The notes: generated from the sequence alone by a model not told the origin. Counted from the first letter of the stretch, positions 35,789 through 46,941 are shown. The stretch: DNA of 64,000 bases from Nymphaea colorata (GCF_008831285.2 NC_045140.1:9422505-9486504); one strand, 5' to 3'. Translations and numbers: made by a program.

Positions 35789-38299
35789 ATAACCACCATG
35801 CACCATAGGGATTTGAATTTCCTACCAGCTGTTGGCTGAAGCAGTTGCACAAAATTAACCCCTCATGTCGTAGAGCAATAAAAGCTACAAATTCAAGGAA
35901 AGTTCGCCAAGTTTGCTTTTGGGGCTACACGTATCTCCCATACCACCTGCTAAGACCCATCCATATATGTGGTCGGTGGTAAGACATTAAGAAAAGTCAC
36001 CCACCAAATTGAGGAACTTGTGTTTTTCAAGACATTAATTCATGTGCAAGCGCAGGTGCTACTAAGTATACCCAACAACGCTTCATGTTGCTTGATGCGT
36101 CCACCACTACGGTGTGGGTACGTTGATTTGCTTTTGCATCGTCTTCACGTGGCGACTCGGGTAAGGAATGGTTTGTTGACGGCTAAAGAAAGTGGGTGAG
36201 TGGTGACCCCATTTCTCTAATGCCGTACGTTGCACAAATTTCTCTGCTTTTGATGCACTGCATAATTGAAGCTGGCCATGGTGGAAAGTGGGCAGCTTTT
36301 GTAATCTTTCAAAAGAAAGCAACACCACCTAAAAAGTGTCCCAACATTCGATATCATCATCCACGGCATCCACTACCTGCCTCAAGTAACTTTCCTAATT
36401 TTCATCTCCCATTCTCTCTTTCCCCTTCATTTCCTAGAAGACAGCACCAATATTCCAAAGCAGCTAGAATTAAGAGAATGGCCATGACATAACTGATTAA
36501 TTGCACTTAGTGGTCAATCAAATAATATAATATATTGTGTGACTGATTTGTTTCAGTTTTTTCTATAATAGAGCTCTCAAGTTCATCAAAATAAAAAAAA
36601 AGCAAAGAAAAAAAAGTGGTAGGTATTTTCACCATTTAATATAACATTAATTAATATTTTTTTCTTTGTTTCTTATCTCAACTATTCATTTGGTTAAACA
36701 GTTGAGTGACTTTATAGTTAAAGTCATCATTATATAACTCGAGGAACAGGCATTACTAGAGAAACAGGGTTACAGTTTCCCACGTCAAACTATTATTTTT
36801 TTCTCCCTACGTTGCTAGCCATTGTCGAGCTGGTTGCCCTCGATTGATGCCTAGCAGCCAATAAATACAGCTTCTTTTTCCATTGTGGATGAGAAGAGAT
36901 TCACCAAGGTGGTAGTCCATTATCAATTATATAATTTTACAAACTTTTGTTTTTCAGGAACTTGGGGTCCATGAGAGAATAATATCTTCTCCACCAGTTA
37001 CAGTTTAATGATATCTTGGCTTTTTTTTTTTTATGCAGAATGCCATTCTGCACAAACATTACTGCCTCTTGGATGGCTTAATTTATTAAAAACTTTGTGA
37101 AAAAAGGCAAAGTGGTGAAATGAAACATTTACGCATGTACATAGATTTTCCCCAAAATTTTGAACTTCATAATCCTGCATATCTATAATAAGGAAGATAA
37201 TAATGGAGTCAAACCATATACAAATCTAAGAAACAGTTGCTTTTCTTTTTCACAACAGCTGATAGAGTCCCTCGGCTGCTACTGCTAAATCTTTTCGTAA
37301 TGTATAGAGATTAAAGTAATGCAAAGGATATATTCTCCTCATTTAATTTACAAGCAAACAGGGTGCCGTTGCCCACAGTGACAGACAGGAAACTTTCTGT
37401 TCATCAGAAGAAAGTTGACGCTGGAAGGAAGTGTAAAACCGTGTGCTTCTTTTTCATTGTTGCAAGATTTTATGAGAAATTGATTTCTAAAAAATATAAA
37501 CGTTTCTTGTTGGTGTTACCAACTGCTTCTGGACTGCACCGCCATTAGAAAGGATTTCTAATTGAGTCGAATCTATCCGGAAGAAGATTTGGCGTGAACC
37601 GGCGGAACTAATTAATCGGACATGAATTGGAATTATCAAGTAAATGATTTGTTAACTAAAATCATATTTTCAAATAAAAAAAGTTAGAAAAACAGAAGAA
37701 TTCAGATAATAAAACTCACAAAAAACCGGAAAAAATTAAATGACAAAAACTGGAACTTCATCGGGTGAAGAAAGAAAGATGTTTAGTATTCAGTTAACAG
37801 TCAGCAAGCATCCCTGTAATTTATGAAAATTTTATATATTGATAAATTGAAATGGCCGATTCTTGGGTAATGAAGGATCATCTGATTCAACACCAAAATT
37901 AGTGTCAAATCTCAAAACCTGCCAATTCTTGAGCCCTCCCCACCATGAATCCCATCGACTTACTGATAATTTTGATTAATCGGCCGATAAACAATGCAGT
38001 CAGTTCTTAAAAATTTCAAATGAAAGGATAGATAAAGGAGAATAATATCCCACGGTCCACATCGATAATATTTAATAAGCCAATCCATTTATAGGATATG
38101 GTGCAAGGACATAGTACTTGAGATATATTTAATAGTTGGTTTCTCCCCAGCATAGTTATCATGCTTCTCTTCGTTCGGTGTTTGAAGCGCAGCATAACCT
38201 TATACCTTTCATAGACTAATAAACGTTGCAATAGATATCATATAGAGTTGAAAGCAAAAAGTTAGCGAAGAGCTTCAGCAAAGGTGGATTCTTTATAAA
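34900..38299. other. Spacer between GDU copies 2 and 3
   Basis: No gene recognised. It contains a (TA)n tract at 35744-35784 and a conserved block at 36259-36293. The open frames at 35172-35453, 35969-36199 and 36196-36492 have no domain signature. Confidence 0.5.
36259..36293. other. Conserved block downstream of GDU copy 2
   Basis: TGCATAATTGAAGCTGGCCA followed by TGGTGGAAAGTGGGC, 3.1 kb after the stop codon. Related to 21171-21202 and 43108-43137. Confidence 0.4.
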
Positions 38300-38954
38300 A
38301 CTACAAAGCAAGAGTCTAGTAATTTGCAAGCATAAGCATTGATGCTGTAGTGGAGTTATTATTTACACCGGCATAAAGCTTGCTGCAGAAAATGGTCTAG
38401 GAAAGTTCTGTCAAAAAAAAAAAAAAAAATGGTCCTCTGCTCTCACTGTCAAATTCACGAACTCCATTATATTCTTAACGAAATTCAACATCTTGGTCAG
38501 GTTTCGCTTATTCCCTATATGCATATCCATAAACAGATGTACAAATGCTATATTTACTGTCATGTGAAAGCAACTAATTACCAAATTCATGAATTCAAGA
38601 ACTTAATCAGGTTTTCACGACTCGAGTCCCTACAAAACTAGCAAGCAAGAGTCTAGTAATTTGCAAACAGAAACAATGATGCTGTAATGGAGTAATCATT
38701 TACATACCCGTGAAGTTTGATTTGAAGGCTAAAAGGGAGAAGGGGAAATAGCCAGTTAATGCTTTCACTCCCAACTTCTCTAACTCCATTACATTTCCAC
38801 TAAATTCTAGATCTTGGTTCAGCTTTCGTTTAGTCCCCATGCACATATACGCTTGAACAGATGAACAGATGTTATGTTAACTGTCATGTGAAAGCGCAAG
38901 TTACCAAAATCGTGAACTCTCACGACTGAATTCAAGAACTTGATGAGGTTTCAC
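38300..38954. repeat. Diverged tandem duplication, about 320 bp x 2
   Basis: Copy 1 (38300-38618) and copy 2 (38636-38954) share in order GCAAGAGTCTAGTAATTTGC, GATGCTGTA(G/A)TGGAGT, AACTCCATTA, CTTGGT(C/T)CAG, GAACAGATGT-type text, CTGTCATGTGAAAGC, GAATTCAAGAACTT and AGG(T)TTTCAC. It is noncoding, ending 1.1 kb upstream of the GDU copy 3 start. Confidence 0.75.
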
Positions 38955-39841
38955 TTGGTATTTTGCTATTCTTCGAAGTAGAAGAAGAATAAGAAAAGGT
39001 GGTTGACACAATTGGTGCCTAAAAGCTTCTGATCTGGCCCTTGACATAAGGATAAGAAACACAAGAAGTCTGAGCTGCAACTGCTTCATCAACCTAGGTC
39101 CCACTAATGGATAAGTGAACACGATCCACTTATGTAAACTATGACTTCTTTTCGCATTACCATTCTCAAAATAAATTAATATGTATACAATAATCAACCT
39201 ACTGCTAATGCTTAATGACAACAAGATTTGGTCATTGTTGTTATTCGGAGGCATCTAGAAGATAGTAACCTTAGCTTTTGAATTAAGCTATGTGATTGAA
39301 TATATAATAATACATCCATCTTTTTGGTAATCAATGGATGTACATAATCCGTATGCTATATTCATTAAAAGAGTAACTACTAATAAAAGGGAAGGAAAAC
39401 ACAGTAAAATTCTCCTTTCTAATGAAATAGTTACTGTGATAAAACTGGAAAAGTCTTTGCTTCTTGATGACATCATGATGGGAACACTGTGTAAACTCTA
39501 TAGTTAACTAGTTAACTAGATGATGAACCTCAACAACCATGTCCTACTAGTAGGGTGGGAACCTTAGGCATCATCGTCTGTGAGCACTTTTCTTATTCTC
39601 AAGAGAACACCAAAAAATAAAAAAAGGGAGACAAAGGAAAGAAAGGATTATCGTTATAAGATGAGTTCATTAAGAGATGACTTAATCTGCATTTGAAAAT
39701 CGTCGGCAGTTTTACAAAAGAAAAAAAGAGATATTTTAGTCATTTACAGATTACATGAACCATCACCGACAGAGAAGAATAAAGGCTCGTTATTGATAAA
39801 GTATAAACAGAACCCAGTAAAAAAGGGGCATGATGTCGTAC
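38955..39841. other. Spacer upstream of GDU copy 3
   Basis: The minus-strand frames at 38901-39254 and 39288-39476 lack any recognisable domain. Nothing else seen. Confidence 0.5.
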
Positions 39842-39915
39842 CACGCCATTAAGAATCATCTTTTTGTTATTTCAAATAGTTGGTAAGGACTTGTTGGTTA
39901 TTTTTCGCATCAAAG
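39842..39915 (+). promoter_or_regulatory. Upstream blocks A and B of GDU copy 3
   Basis: Block A CACGCCATTAAGAATCATC (39842-39860) and block B TTGTTGGTTATTTTTCGCAT followed by CAAAG (39891-39915). Same order and similar spacing as in copies 1 and 2. Confidence 0.5.
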
Positions 39916-39973
39916 TGATTTAGTCTTTACTATTTAACTAATAAACTTTTTTTGCGGAAAATAATTTCCCCTC

Positions 39974-39980
39974 TATATAA
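39974..39980 (+). promoter_or_regulatory. TATA box of GDU copy 3
   Basis: CTCTATATAAG lies 78 bp before the ATG, followed by an ACCCATGCGCATGCC stretch like that of copy 2. The leader is purine-rich (GAGAGCGAGAG, AGAGAGAGGGAG). Confidence 0.65.
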
Positions 39981-40057
39981 GAACACACCCATGCGCATGC
40001 CATCATAACTGCAAAGCAAGAGAGCGAGAGAAAAATAGAGAGAGGGAGATCAGAGAG

Positions 40058-40345
40058 ATGAGGCCTGTGAGCAGCAGCCCGAGCAGCAGTCCCGCTGGGG
40101 GGTTGACGGCATGGCACTCCCCCATCCCTTATCTCTTTGGTGGCTTTGCTCTACTTCTCTGCCTCATCGCCGTCGCCTTGACCGTTTTAGCTTGCAGCCA
40201 CAGGAAGGACTCCAGCCGGGACACGGTCGACGGTCTGCCGGCGGAGCCGATGAGCGTTAAGATCGACCTGGAGCCAAAGATAGTGGTGATCATGCCGGGA
40301 AATCTGGCTCCCACGTTCATAGCGAAGCCCAACGCCGTCTGTTGA
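40058..40345 (+). CDS. GLUTAMINE DUMPER-family protein, copy 3 (95 aa)
   Basis: GDU-family single-pass membrane protein, closest to copy 1 by protein (shared WHSPIPYLFGGFA and CSHRKDSSR) but closer to copy 2 in the core promoter. The signature WHSPIPYLFGG is at residues 19-29, the span at about 26-46, and the basic stop-transfer SHRK follows. The VIMAG position reads VIMPG at 77-81, putting a proline in the middle of the LOG2-binding box; NLAPTFIAKP follows. The tail is short, ending NAVC. Intact, intron-free frame with a clear TATA box upstream. The assignment is firm. Whether the proline variant still binds a LOG2-type ligase is open. Confidence 0.92.
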   Translation: MRPVSSSPSSSPAGGLTAWHSPIPYLFGGFALLLCLIAVALTVLACSHRKDSSRDTVDGLPAEPMSVKIDLEPKIVVIMPGNLAPTFIAKPNAVC

Positions 40346-40492
40346 TGATATATCAGTGCCATCATGAGGAGAAGAAAGTACTTGAGGTTTGATCGGTAGG
40401 ATCTGAGATTTGCCTACCAAACATTTTTCTACAGAGGAGGATTGAAGTTTCACCTCGCCAGTTTTGATATTTTAGCCACACTTTCCGGCTAC

Positions 40493-40513
40493 GATGTATA
40501 TCATTGAGAAGTT
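40493..40513 (+). other. Conserved 3' UTR motif of GDU copy 3
   Basis: GATGTATATCATTGAGAAGT, a diverged version of the motif after copies 1 and 2, lies 148 bp after the stop codon. Confidence 0.5.
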
Positions 40514-43389
40514 ATAATCAAATTATAACAGTTTAGAATACAATTACATTATCATCAATAAGATGATCATTATCAACATCACCAATATCAACGGGAGGTG
40601 AGGTACCAATCAGCAGCATGATAAAAAACTTGACATGTTTTATGAAGAATAGTGATGATTTTTCTGAGCTCATAAGCGTAATCGTGCATTTGACTCATGG
40701 TGGTTATAGTTTTCTGTCACTTGAATTTACAATTGCCTAAAGATTAAGGAGCAAGATGGTATAGAACCGCAGTTACATCTTGGTTTGTCTAACAGAGCAT
40801 GGCTGCAGATAAGTCTTAATTTGAACCGATCGCTCCCAAAATTAGTTCACGGCAAATTTCAGTGGTCGGGATCCTCGCCAATAAGGCCGATCGGCTTCTG
40901 TGCTTCAGCTTTTCTCCGCCTGTACCACACGCCGCATGGTAGGGAAAGGCCCATCGATCAAATGGATTATAACTTGAAGCCCCCAGTAGTAGTGTTCAGA
41001 GGTGATGAACATTCAATCCCATCTCGTGGACAACATGGACGGTCCAAAGATAAAAGACTCGGGGATACAATGATAAAAAATCGAATCGGATTGGTGACTA
41101 GAACCGAGTCTTCTACCGATTCTTTTTTTTTTTTTTTCTCGTTTTTAAAGCTTGGGATAATTGAGCTGGTATGCTTTATTCTCCTTTCTTTTGTTTTTGG
41201 GGCTAGTACTGCCCGTATGTGGCAATAAGTACAACGTTTGGAAGGAGGGCCTACCACATCTATCACTCCCTCACTCCCAATCGAAGCGTATCGGCCAACA
41301 TTTATGTGGATACGATACAGGGTCAACACCGGTTTACTTTTTATTTCTTATTTTCCAAGATACAATCCGATACGTCCTACCATTCACTAAAATCCCATTT
41401 AGCAGCGACACCGTTATTTACCACGGTGACGATAACATTTTCCTACCTTCTTAGGGCCCTGACATGCACGGAGAGAACAGAGAAAAGATTCATCACAATA
41501 TGTAATTACAAACATGATAAACATCATTTGAAAAAATATTAAGATTGCTATATGAATGTCAATGCAATTTAATGCAAATCTAATCACGTTAAATGTTGTT
41601 TAAGGGGGGCTGTTCGACCATAGTCATACATTATTACCATCTTGTGAATCTATTTCAAAAAAATGTGGTAGATTTATGGATTGCTGGAACAAAAGTTTGA
41701 TGAATCTGCCTTTTTTTTAATAAATTTATGAAATAGTAACAGTGTGTTGCAATTTCCCAAACAGCCCTTGTTGATGGATTCAGCAGCCTGACATACTCTT
41801 CAGATTTAGACTCTACTTGCCTAACACATTTGTTATTAGAAACCAAATAGTTAGGGATGATGAAGGGAGACGATGTTTTAGACTGACAAAAAAGAGAAAG
41901 AAACGGTCTCCTATTCATACTTCCGATTTGCTTGACACGGACCTCACGCTTTCCGGGATCTGTTCAGAGGGGTCTGTTTACCTTTCCGATCCTGCAGGTT
42001 ATTTAAAGCATAAAATTACCAAATAATTGCTGTATACCTTTTTACTTGTCAAAAAAATGGATTCCCTTTTCAAGGCCTCAAAAAAAAGAAAATTCAAATT
42101 GCTGTTCGAACAATGTCCATTTTCTTTTTTGAAATTTTTTTATAAAAAACGACGGCCGCTGTCACAAAAATAAAAAAAGAAAAGAAAAAAAGGAAGAAGA
42201 AAGAATCGTCGTGTTCACCGCCTAACCGGCAATTCATTTTCCTTTGAAGATAAAGTTGATTAATGTTTCTTGTGTAAAAACATTCCATGGCAGCCTTATC
42301 ATGCGGACTCCTTTTTTTTTTTTCTTTTCTTTTCTTTCCTTTTCCTTGAGAAAATTCTGCAACAGTTAAATCGAGAGTAATCTCTATACACATTAACTCC
42401 AAGTATCATACTTCTTTCTTAATTTCTTCTCCATTTCCTTTTGGGCTTGGTATAAATTTAGATGTTTGCAAGTCTCGTACCCATGCTCATACAATTGCTT
42501 CTTTTGCTAACCTAAGATTGAATTATTGTGCTTAGAACCAGAGTTCCTTCGATTATTATTTTCTTAAATTAAACGTATTTTCATCCTAGCTGATCTTCCA
42601 CTAATGTAGTGTACTCTTCCATATTTAAAATGAATTAGTGCATTCGCACAAAGGACATTTTGTAATTTAAGCCATCTTTTCATTAAAAACTAAATAAAAT
42701 TTTTGAAAAATTATTAACTGGGCCCAAACCCTAATTTTTTCCAAAAGTTTTGCACACGCCAAATAAAACTTTTGAAAAATTTAATAGCTCCGAGCTTTCC
42801 TAGAAGCAACATTAACACCAGCGTTTGAATCAAGAGAACTTCTCATAAACAAGTTATCTATGGCAAAGGCACCACGAATATATATAGGCTGCTAAGCATC
42901 AAATTGGCATGTTTTAAACCCCTTCTAGACGCCTGACGTGTCGTCCACCACCGTCTCGCGACTTCAACAAACAATTTTCTGTGTGCGCGGCGACGCGGCC
43001 GGACAAGGGAATAGCTACTTAGCTGAGCTGCCTGGGACGTTAGCGACCTACTTTTTGCGTTCTCTAAGAAAATATTCATTTAAAGTTATAAAGTTGCATT
43101 GTATGATACAATAATTGAAGCACGGTGGAAAGTGGCCTTCCTTGCTACCCATTCAAATGAATGTCTAAAAGTACTTCATATCATGATACCCACTAGCGCT
43201 ATCATCTTTTTTATTCATTGTTGGCTCCGTCTTTGAATTCCTCAATAATTTCTTGATAGCTTTTCTGTTGATTTGGTTACAGTATATTATGTATGACTTA
43301 AAGTAGTTAGCGTGAAATTAGTTTTTATAAGGGAATTTGGATTCACTTACTCCAAGGCCGCCCACTCATTATTTAAATTCAAGACACAA
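40514..43389. other. Spacer downstream of GDU copy 3
   Basis: Several frames of 60-147 codons (notably 40785-41228 + and 40967-41329 -) overlap one another on opposite strands and carry no domain I recognise. Poly-T and poly-A tracts are present (41125-41138, 42310-42321). A conserved block lies at 43108-43137. Confidence 0.45.
43108..43137. other. Conserved block downstream of GDU copy 3
   Basis: ATAATTGAAGCACGGTGGAA followed by AGTGGCC, 2.8 kb after the stop codon. Related to 21171-21202 and 36259-36293. Confidence 0.4.
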
Positions 43390-43710
43390 AAAAACACTTT
43401 TTTGCTGTCTTAATATATTTTGATGGTTTGCTCATTGTAGGTAATGAAGCGGATAGCATCACCAAATTCAAGTCCTGTTTGTGAAAAATAAATTCATATG
43501 AAAGTTTTGGGTTTTACTAAATGTTTTTTTTTTTTTCTTTTTTATAGAACTTTTCGTTCATCCAAAGGCAGAACACAAGTATGCGCCGTTGGGCATTATT
43601 CACGAAGCAGGTCTTTAGGTGACTATGCCCCAAGATTTTCCATTAGAGCCAAGATACATTCTAGGTGCCAATGAAGAAGATGACCTAAAGGGTCTCAAAC
43701 TAGATGGTTT
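43390..43710 (+). pseudogene. Short copia reverse-transcriptase fragment
   Basis: The frame around 43416 reads YFDGLLIVGNEADSITKFKS, the copia YVDD-region block (Y.DD..I.GN......FK). A shifted frame follows with HMKVLGFTK, equivalent to F.MKDLG.LKYFLG. Near 43600-43680, HEAGL and then DFPLEP follow in order, matching the segment before the RNase H region. The active site is YFDG instead of YVDD. Frameshifted and truncated, with no LTR seen beside it. Confidence 0.65.
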
Positions 43711-44663
43711 GTGTGGGTTACTGCGTGCATGATTGGATTTTTTGGAACTTATGAAGCTGGGCCATGCAGGGATCTCGCTTGTGACCGAAGAAAAAAAAGA
43801 AAGCTCGTCAAGCCTGTAACCGATCGAGACCATTAATGCTTGATTCTTGGCTCAGAAGAAGAAGAGGCTTCTGTTTTCTCTTCCTTTTGTACTTGAGAAT
43901 GATTATTCTTATTTTCTTCCATGATATTTGTGTGGAGTTACTGCGTTTTGCTTGGTTCAGTACCTATTTCTTGAAAGATGAAGAAGCAACAAACAGTTTC
44001 ACTGTCTACAATGTATAGCAATTTTTGATATATTTTAATAAAAGGGTTGAAGGCTCTATCCTCATGCGGGTTTGATTCGGAAAGGATTTTGAGATCATCG
44101 GCATAGGCCGAACATAGATCATTGGCCGACATGGTGTCGTATCAGACAGAATTAATTTGAGGAGAAGTTATGAGTTCAAAAGTCTCAAAAGAGGAGCTCT
44201 ATACTTTTTGCAAGTTTGGAATTAAACACATGATTTTGTAGGGCGAGGAGGTTTCTCAGAAAAGCAAAGCTGGGCCATGCAGGGGTTTGGGTGGGGTGGA
44301 GGAGGGGACCTCGGCTTGCTTAGGTACCCAAAAGAAAAGAAAAAGAAAAAGAAGGCAAACCATGTTGGTAGATACGTGATTCTTACTAACATATGTTTTA
44401 AATAAAATGTGAACCGTTTAACATGTTTATAAATACTAATATAAATCATACTCTACTTCAAGTTAAATTTTTTAAAAACATTGGCTTTTCAACTATCAAT
44501 ATTTTGATGTTATAAAAGCCGTTCATTTTTTGAAGGTATATATTGAAGAAGCTAATTCACATAAAAGAAGGAAAAGAAAAAAAAAATACTTATCCCATCC
44601 CTTTACCTCAAAACTTGGCTGATTTTTGCATTCTGCCTTTGAAAAAGAGAAAACATCTGGATG

Positions 44664-44721
<58 letters not shown>

Positions 44722-45340
44722 GTTAAATATAAAAGGACTAATGAAGAAGTAAAAAAAAGTAGTACATCTTCAAGGAATATACAAAGATCGATCAACATTT
44801 TATAGAAATTTCAGAGTCAAGAATTCTTAACATTTTCTTTAGCATCTGGCTTGAGTCCCGGCAAAAGCATACGGACGGAAATGGTTACAGACGTTGGTAG
44901 TGTTCACACCGGCAGATCGTTGCTATGACGATATTCATGATCTTGTAAATATGATGGTGATGAACATAGTGACGACATTTGTTCATGAATTTGCAAGCTC
45001 CTTTTTCTTGCTTTCCAAAGTGGGAAGAGGGTTTAATTGAGTACAACAACTCCAACTAGATGGCCACGCTAGGCGACACACAATTTGGAATGCGAAAAGG
45101 AAATTATAGGCCACACCACTGAGGTTGTCGGCTTCAAGTTATTTGTTATTTGCAGTCTTCCCAAAGCCACAATGACCTCATGACCGTGTCGAACAACAGC
45201 AAGCAGAAAGTCTTTACAATGTAAAGAACGAAAAATTATTATGCGTTGCTGTTCACAAATAATGTAAGACAAAATCTGGTTAAAGTTGGTGTCGTGGACA
45301 TTGCTAGCTAACCAATGTCTGGAGATCATGGCCATGCGTG

Positions 45341-45341
<1 letters not shown>
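43711..45341. other. Intergenic DNA with microsatellite
   Basis: No gene recognised. Two short stretches share CTGGGCCATGCAGGG (43756, 44270), suggesting repeat fragments. A (TA)n tract is at 44666-44719. The minus-strand frame at 43938-44132 was considered and rejected as an RT fragment. Confidence 0.45.
44666..44719. repeat. (TA)n microsatellite, 54 bp
   Basis: Uninterrupted TA dinucleotides, about 27 units. Confidence 0.95.

Positions 45342-45405
<64 letters not shown>
45342..45405. repeat. (TA)n microsatellite, 64 bp, abutting the GC-rich island
   Basis: Uninterrupted TA dinucleotides, about 32 units, ending four bases before the left inverted repeat of the element at 45409-46315. Confidence 0.95.
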
Positions 45406-45408
<3 letters not shown>

Positions 45409-45409
<1 letters not shown>

Positions 45410-46315
45410 AAAGCCATCCATCTTGATCAGACGGCCCTATGATTTTTATTTTTTATTGCACGAAAGCATTCGTGCATCACGGTGGGAAGGGGAGAGGAGG
45501 AAGCCCCCTCTCCCCCTTGCCGCCTAATGGTGGATCTATGAGCACCGTTGCCAGCGATGGCGCCCAAGGCACTGCCATCGAGCAGCAAGGGAGGGGAGGG
45601 GTTCCTCCTCCCCTTCCAACCACCATAGAACGATGGTGGGAATGGGAGGAGGTTTCTCATTCCGCTGCTGATGGCGGCATCCTAGCAGTCGACCAGCATT
45701 ACCCGCCGGTCTGGCTAACAGGTTCGGCGCTGCTGTCGGCCACCAGTCGAGGAATCCTCCTTCCCCTTCAGCGTTAATGTTCAGGGCTGAGAGGGAGGGG
45801 GGCAGTGGGAGAGTAAGATTTTTCATGAGTAGGGCACTTGTGTAAGTGACAACTTTGGTGGACACTGTATTTAAATTTAAAGTCATAACAATTTACACGT
45901 TATAATAAAATTTTTGCTGGCAGCCAACAAGTTGCTCCGCTACTGGAGGAGGAGGAATTCATCCACCCTGCTGGCTGACAATGGCTCCCAAGCCGTCAGG
46001 CTTTGCTTGGCAGTTTTGGACCGTCGCGCAATGCTGGCAGTGGCTTGGGAGCCCCCATCGGTCGGCGGGGGACTGAATCCCCCCACTCTATATCAGCCCT
46101 GAACGTCAGGGCGAAAGGGGGTGCGCCGGCACAGCCTGACGGTTGGGTGGCAGTGGCAATGGGGGTGGGCACCGCCGTCCGGCCCCCGGTAGGGGGTGGG
46201 GGGGGGGGCGCGGTGAATCCCCCTCTCATTTGAAAACTATTCACGTAAACAAAAAAAAAATATTAACAAAATTTAAAAAGAAAAACAAATTAGAACCATC
46301 ACATGGATGGCTTTG
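45409..46315. mobile_element. GC-rich island with 13-bp terminal inverted repeats
   Basis: CAAAGCCATCCAT at 45409-45421 is the exact reverse complement of ATGGATGGCTTTG at 46303-46315. Between them lies about 0.9 kb of much more GC-rich DNA than the surroundings, with homopolymeric G/C stretches (46190-46210) and an internal inverted repeat (CCCCTTCAGCGTTAATGTTC near 45764 against TGAACGTCAGGGCGAAAGGG near 46100). Open frames exist on both strands (45439-45777 +, 45536-45886 -, 45996-46244 -) but overlap and show no known domain; high GC alone makes long frames likely. Probably a nonautonomous DNA transposon inserted beside a (TA)n tract. No target-site duplication could be fixed. Confidence 0.45.
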
Positions 46316-46885
46316 ATTTGATGTTTCTTGATGTCATCTAAGTTAGTTTCAGTATATATATATATATGTTGAATAATGCAATTAAATTAAATGACCTTTT
46401 ATATGAATGCATTGCTGCAACTCTTGGCCAAAACTCGCTAGTGGAGGTTGTACTTAAAAACTTAAAATAGTGCCTCAACTGGTAGGGTCTCCCTCACCGC
46501 AGCTTACCTGCTCCCCGCCGAAACTATAATATATAAAAAAGAAAAGACCAGCAATATCTCTGAGTATTAGCGTGTACAGTAAATCAATTGCATTGCATTG
46601 CAAAAGGCACAAATTTGGCCGAAAATTAAAAGTTTGTCATAATAGTTCCAACGAAATTCTTTGCTTTTTTTTTTCTCCTGAAACTCTTAACCTACCGTGC
46701 ACCATGAAAAGTGAAAATCCTCAGATTCCTGCGCCTTTTCTTATCTGAATCGGCAGTCATCAGCCCGTTAATTTCTTAGTAAAATTAAATTATTAAATCA
46801 TTGGTGTGTGTCTGCATACTTCTGTCAAGTTGCAGCTGTGCAAGTTGCAAGTCTATCTCAAGGGCATTAGATGCAGCAGCCTGTG

Positions 46886-46941
<56 letters not shown>

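Noticed and set aside
40129-40453. Minus-strand frames of 78 and 88 codons opposite GDU copy 3
   Set aside because: Antisense shadows of a conserved gene; similar minus-strand shadows occur opposite copy 1.
40785-41454. Overlapping frames of 97-147 codons downstream of GDU copy 3
   Set aside because: They overlap in several frames and on both strands, run through homopolymers and show no conserved motif.
43938-44132. Minus-strand frame with a YADD-like word (AYADDLKILSE), suggestive of a LINE reverse transcriptase
   Set aside because: None of the neighbouring RT blocks (PLSP.LF, GL.IN..K) is present, and the frame changes composition immediately afterwards. A single tetrapeptide is not enough.
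45439-46244. Several frames over 75 codons in the GC-rich island, some Pro/Gly-rich
   Set aside because: They overlap on opposite strands and have no domain; stop codons are rare by chance in such GC-rich DNA.
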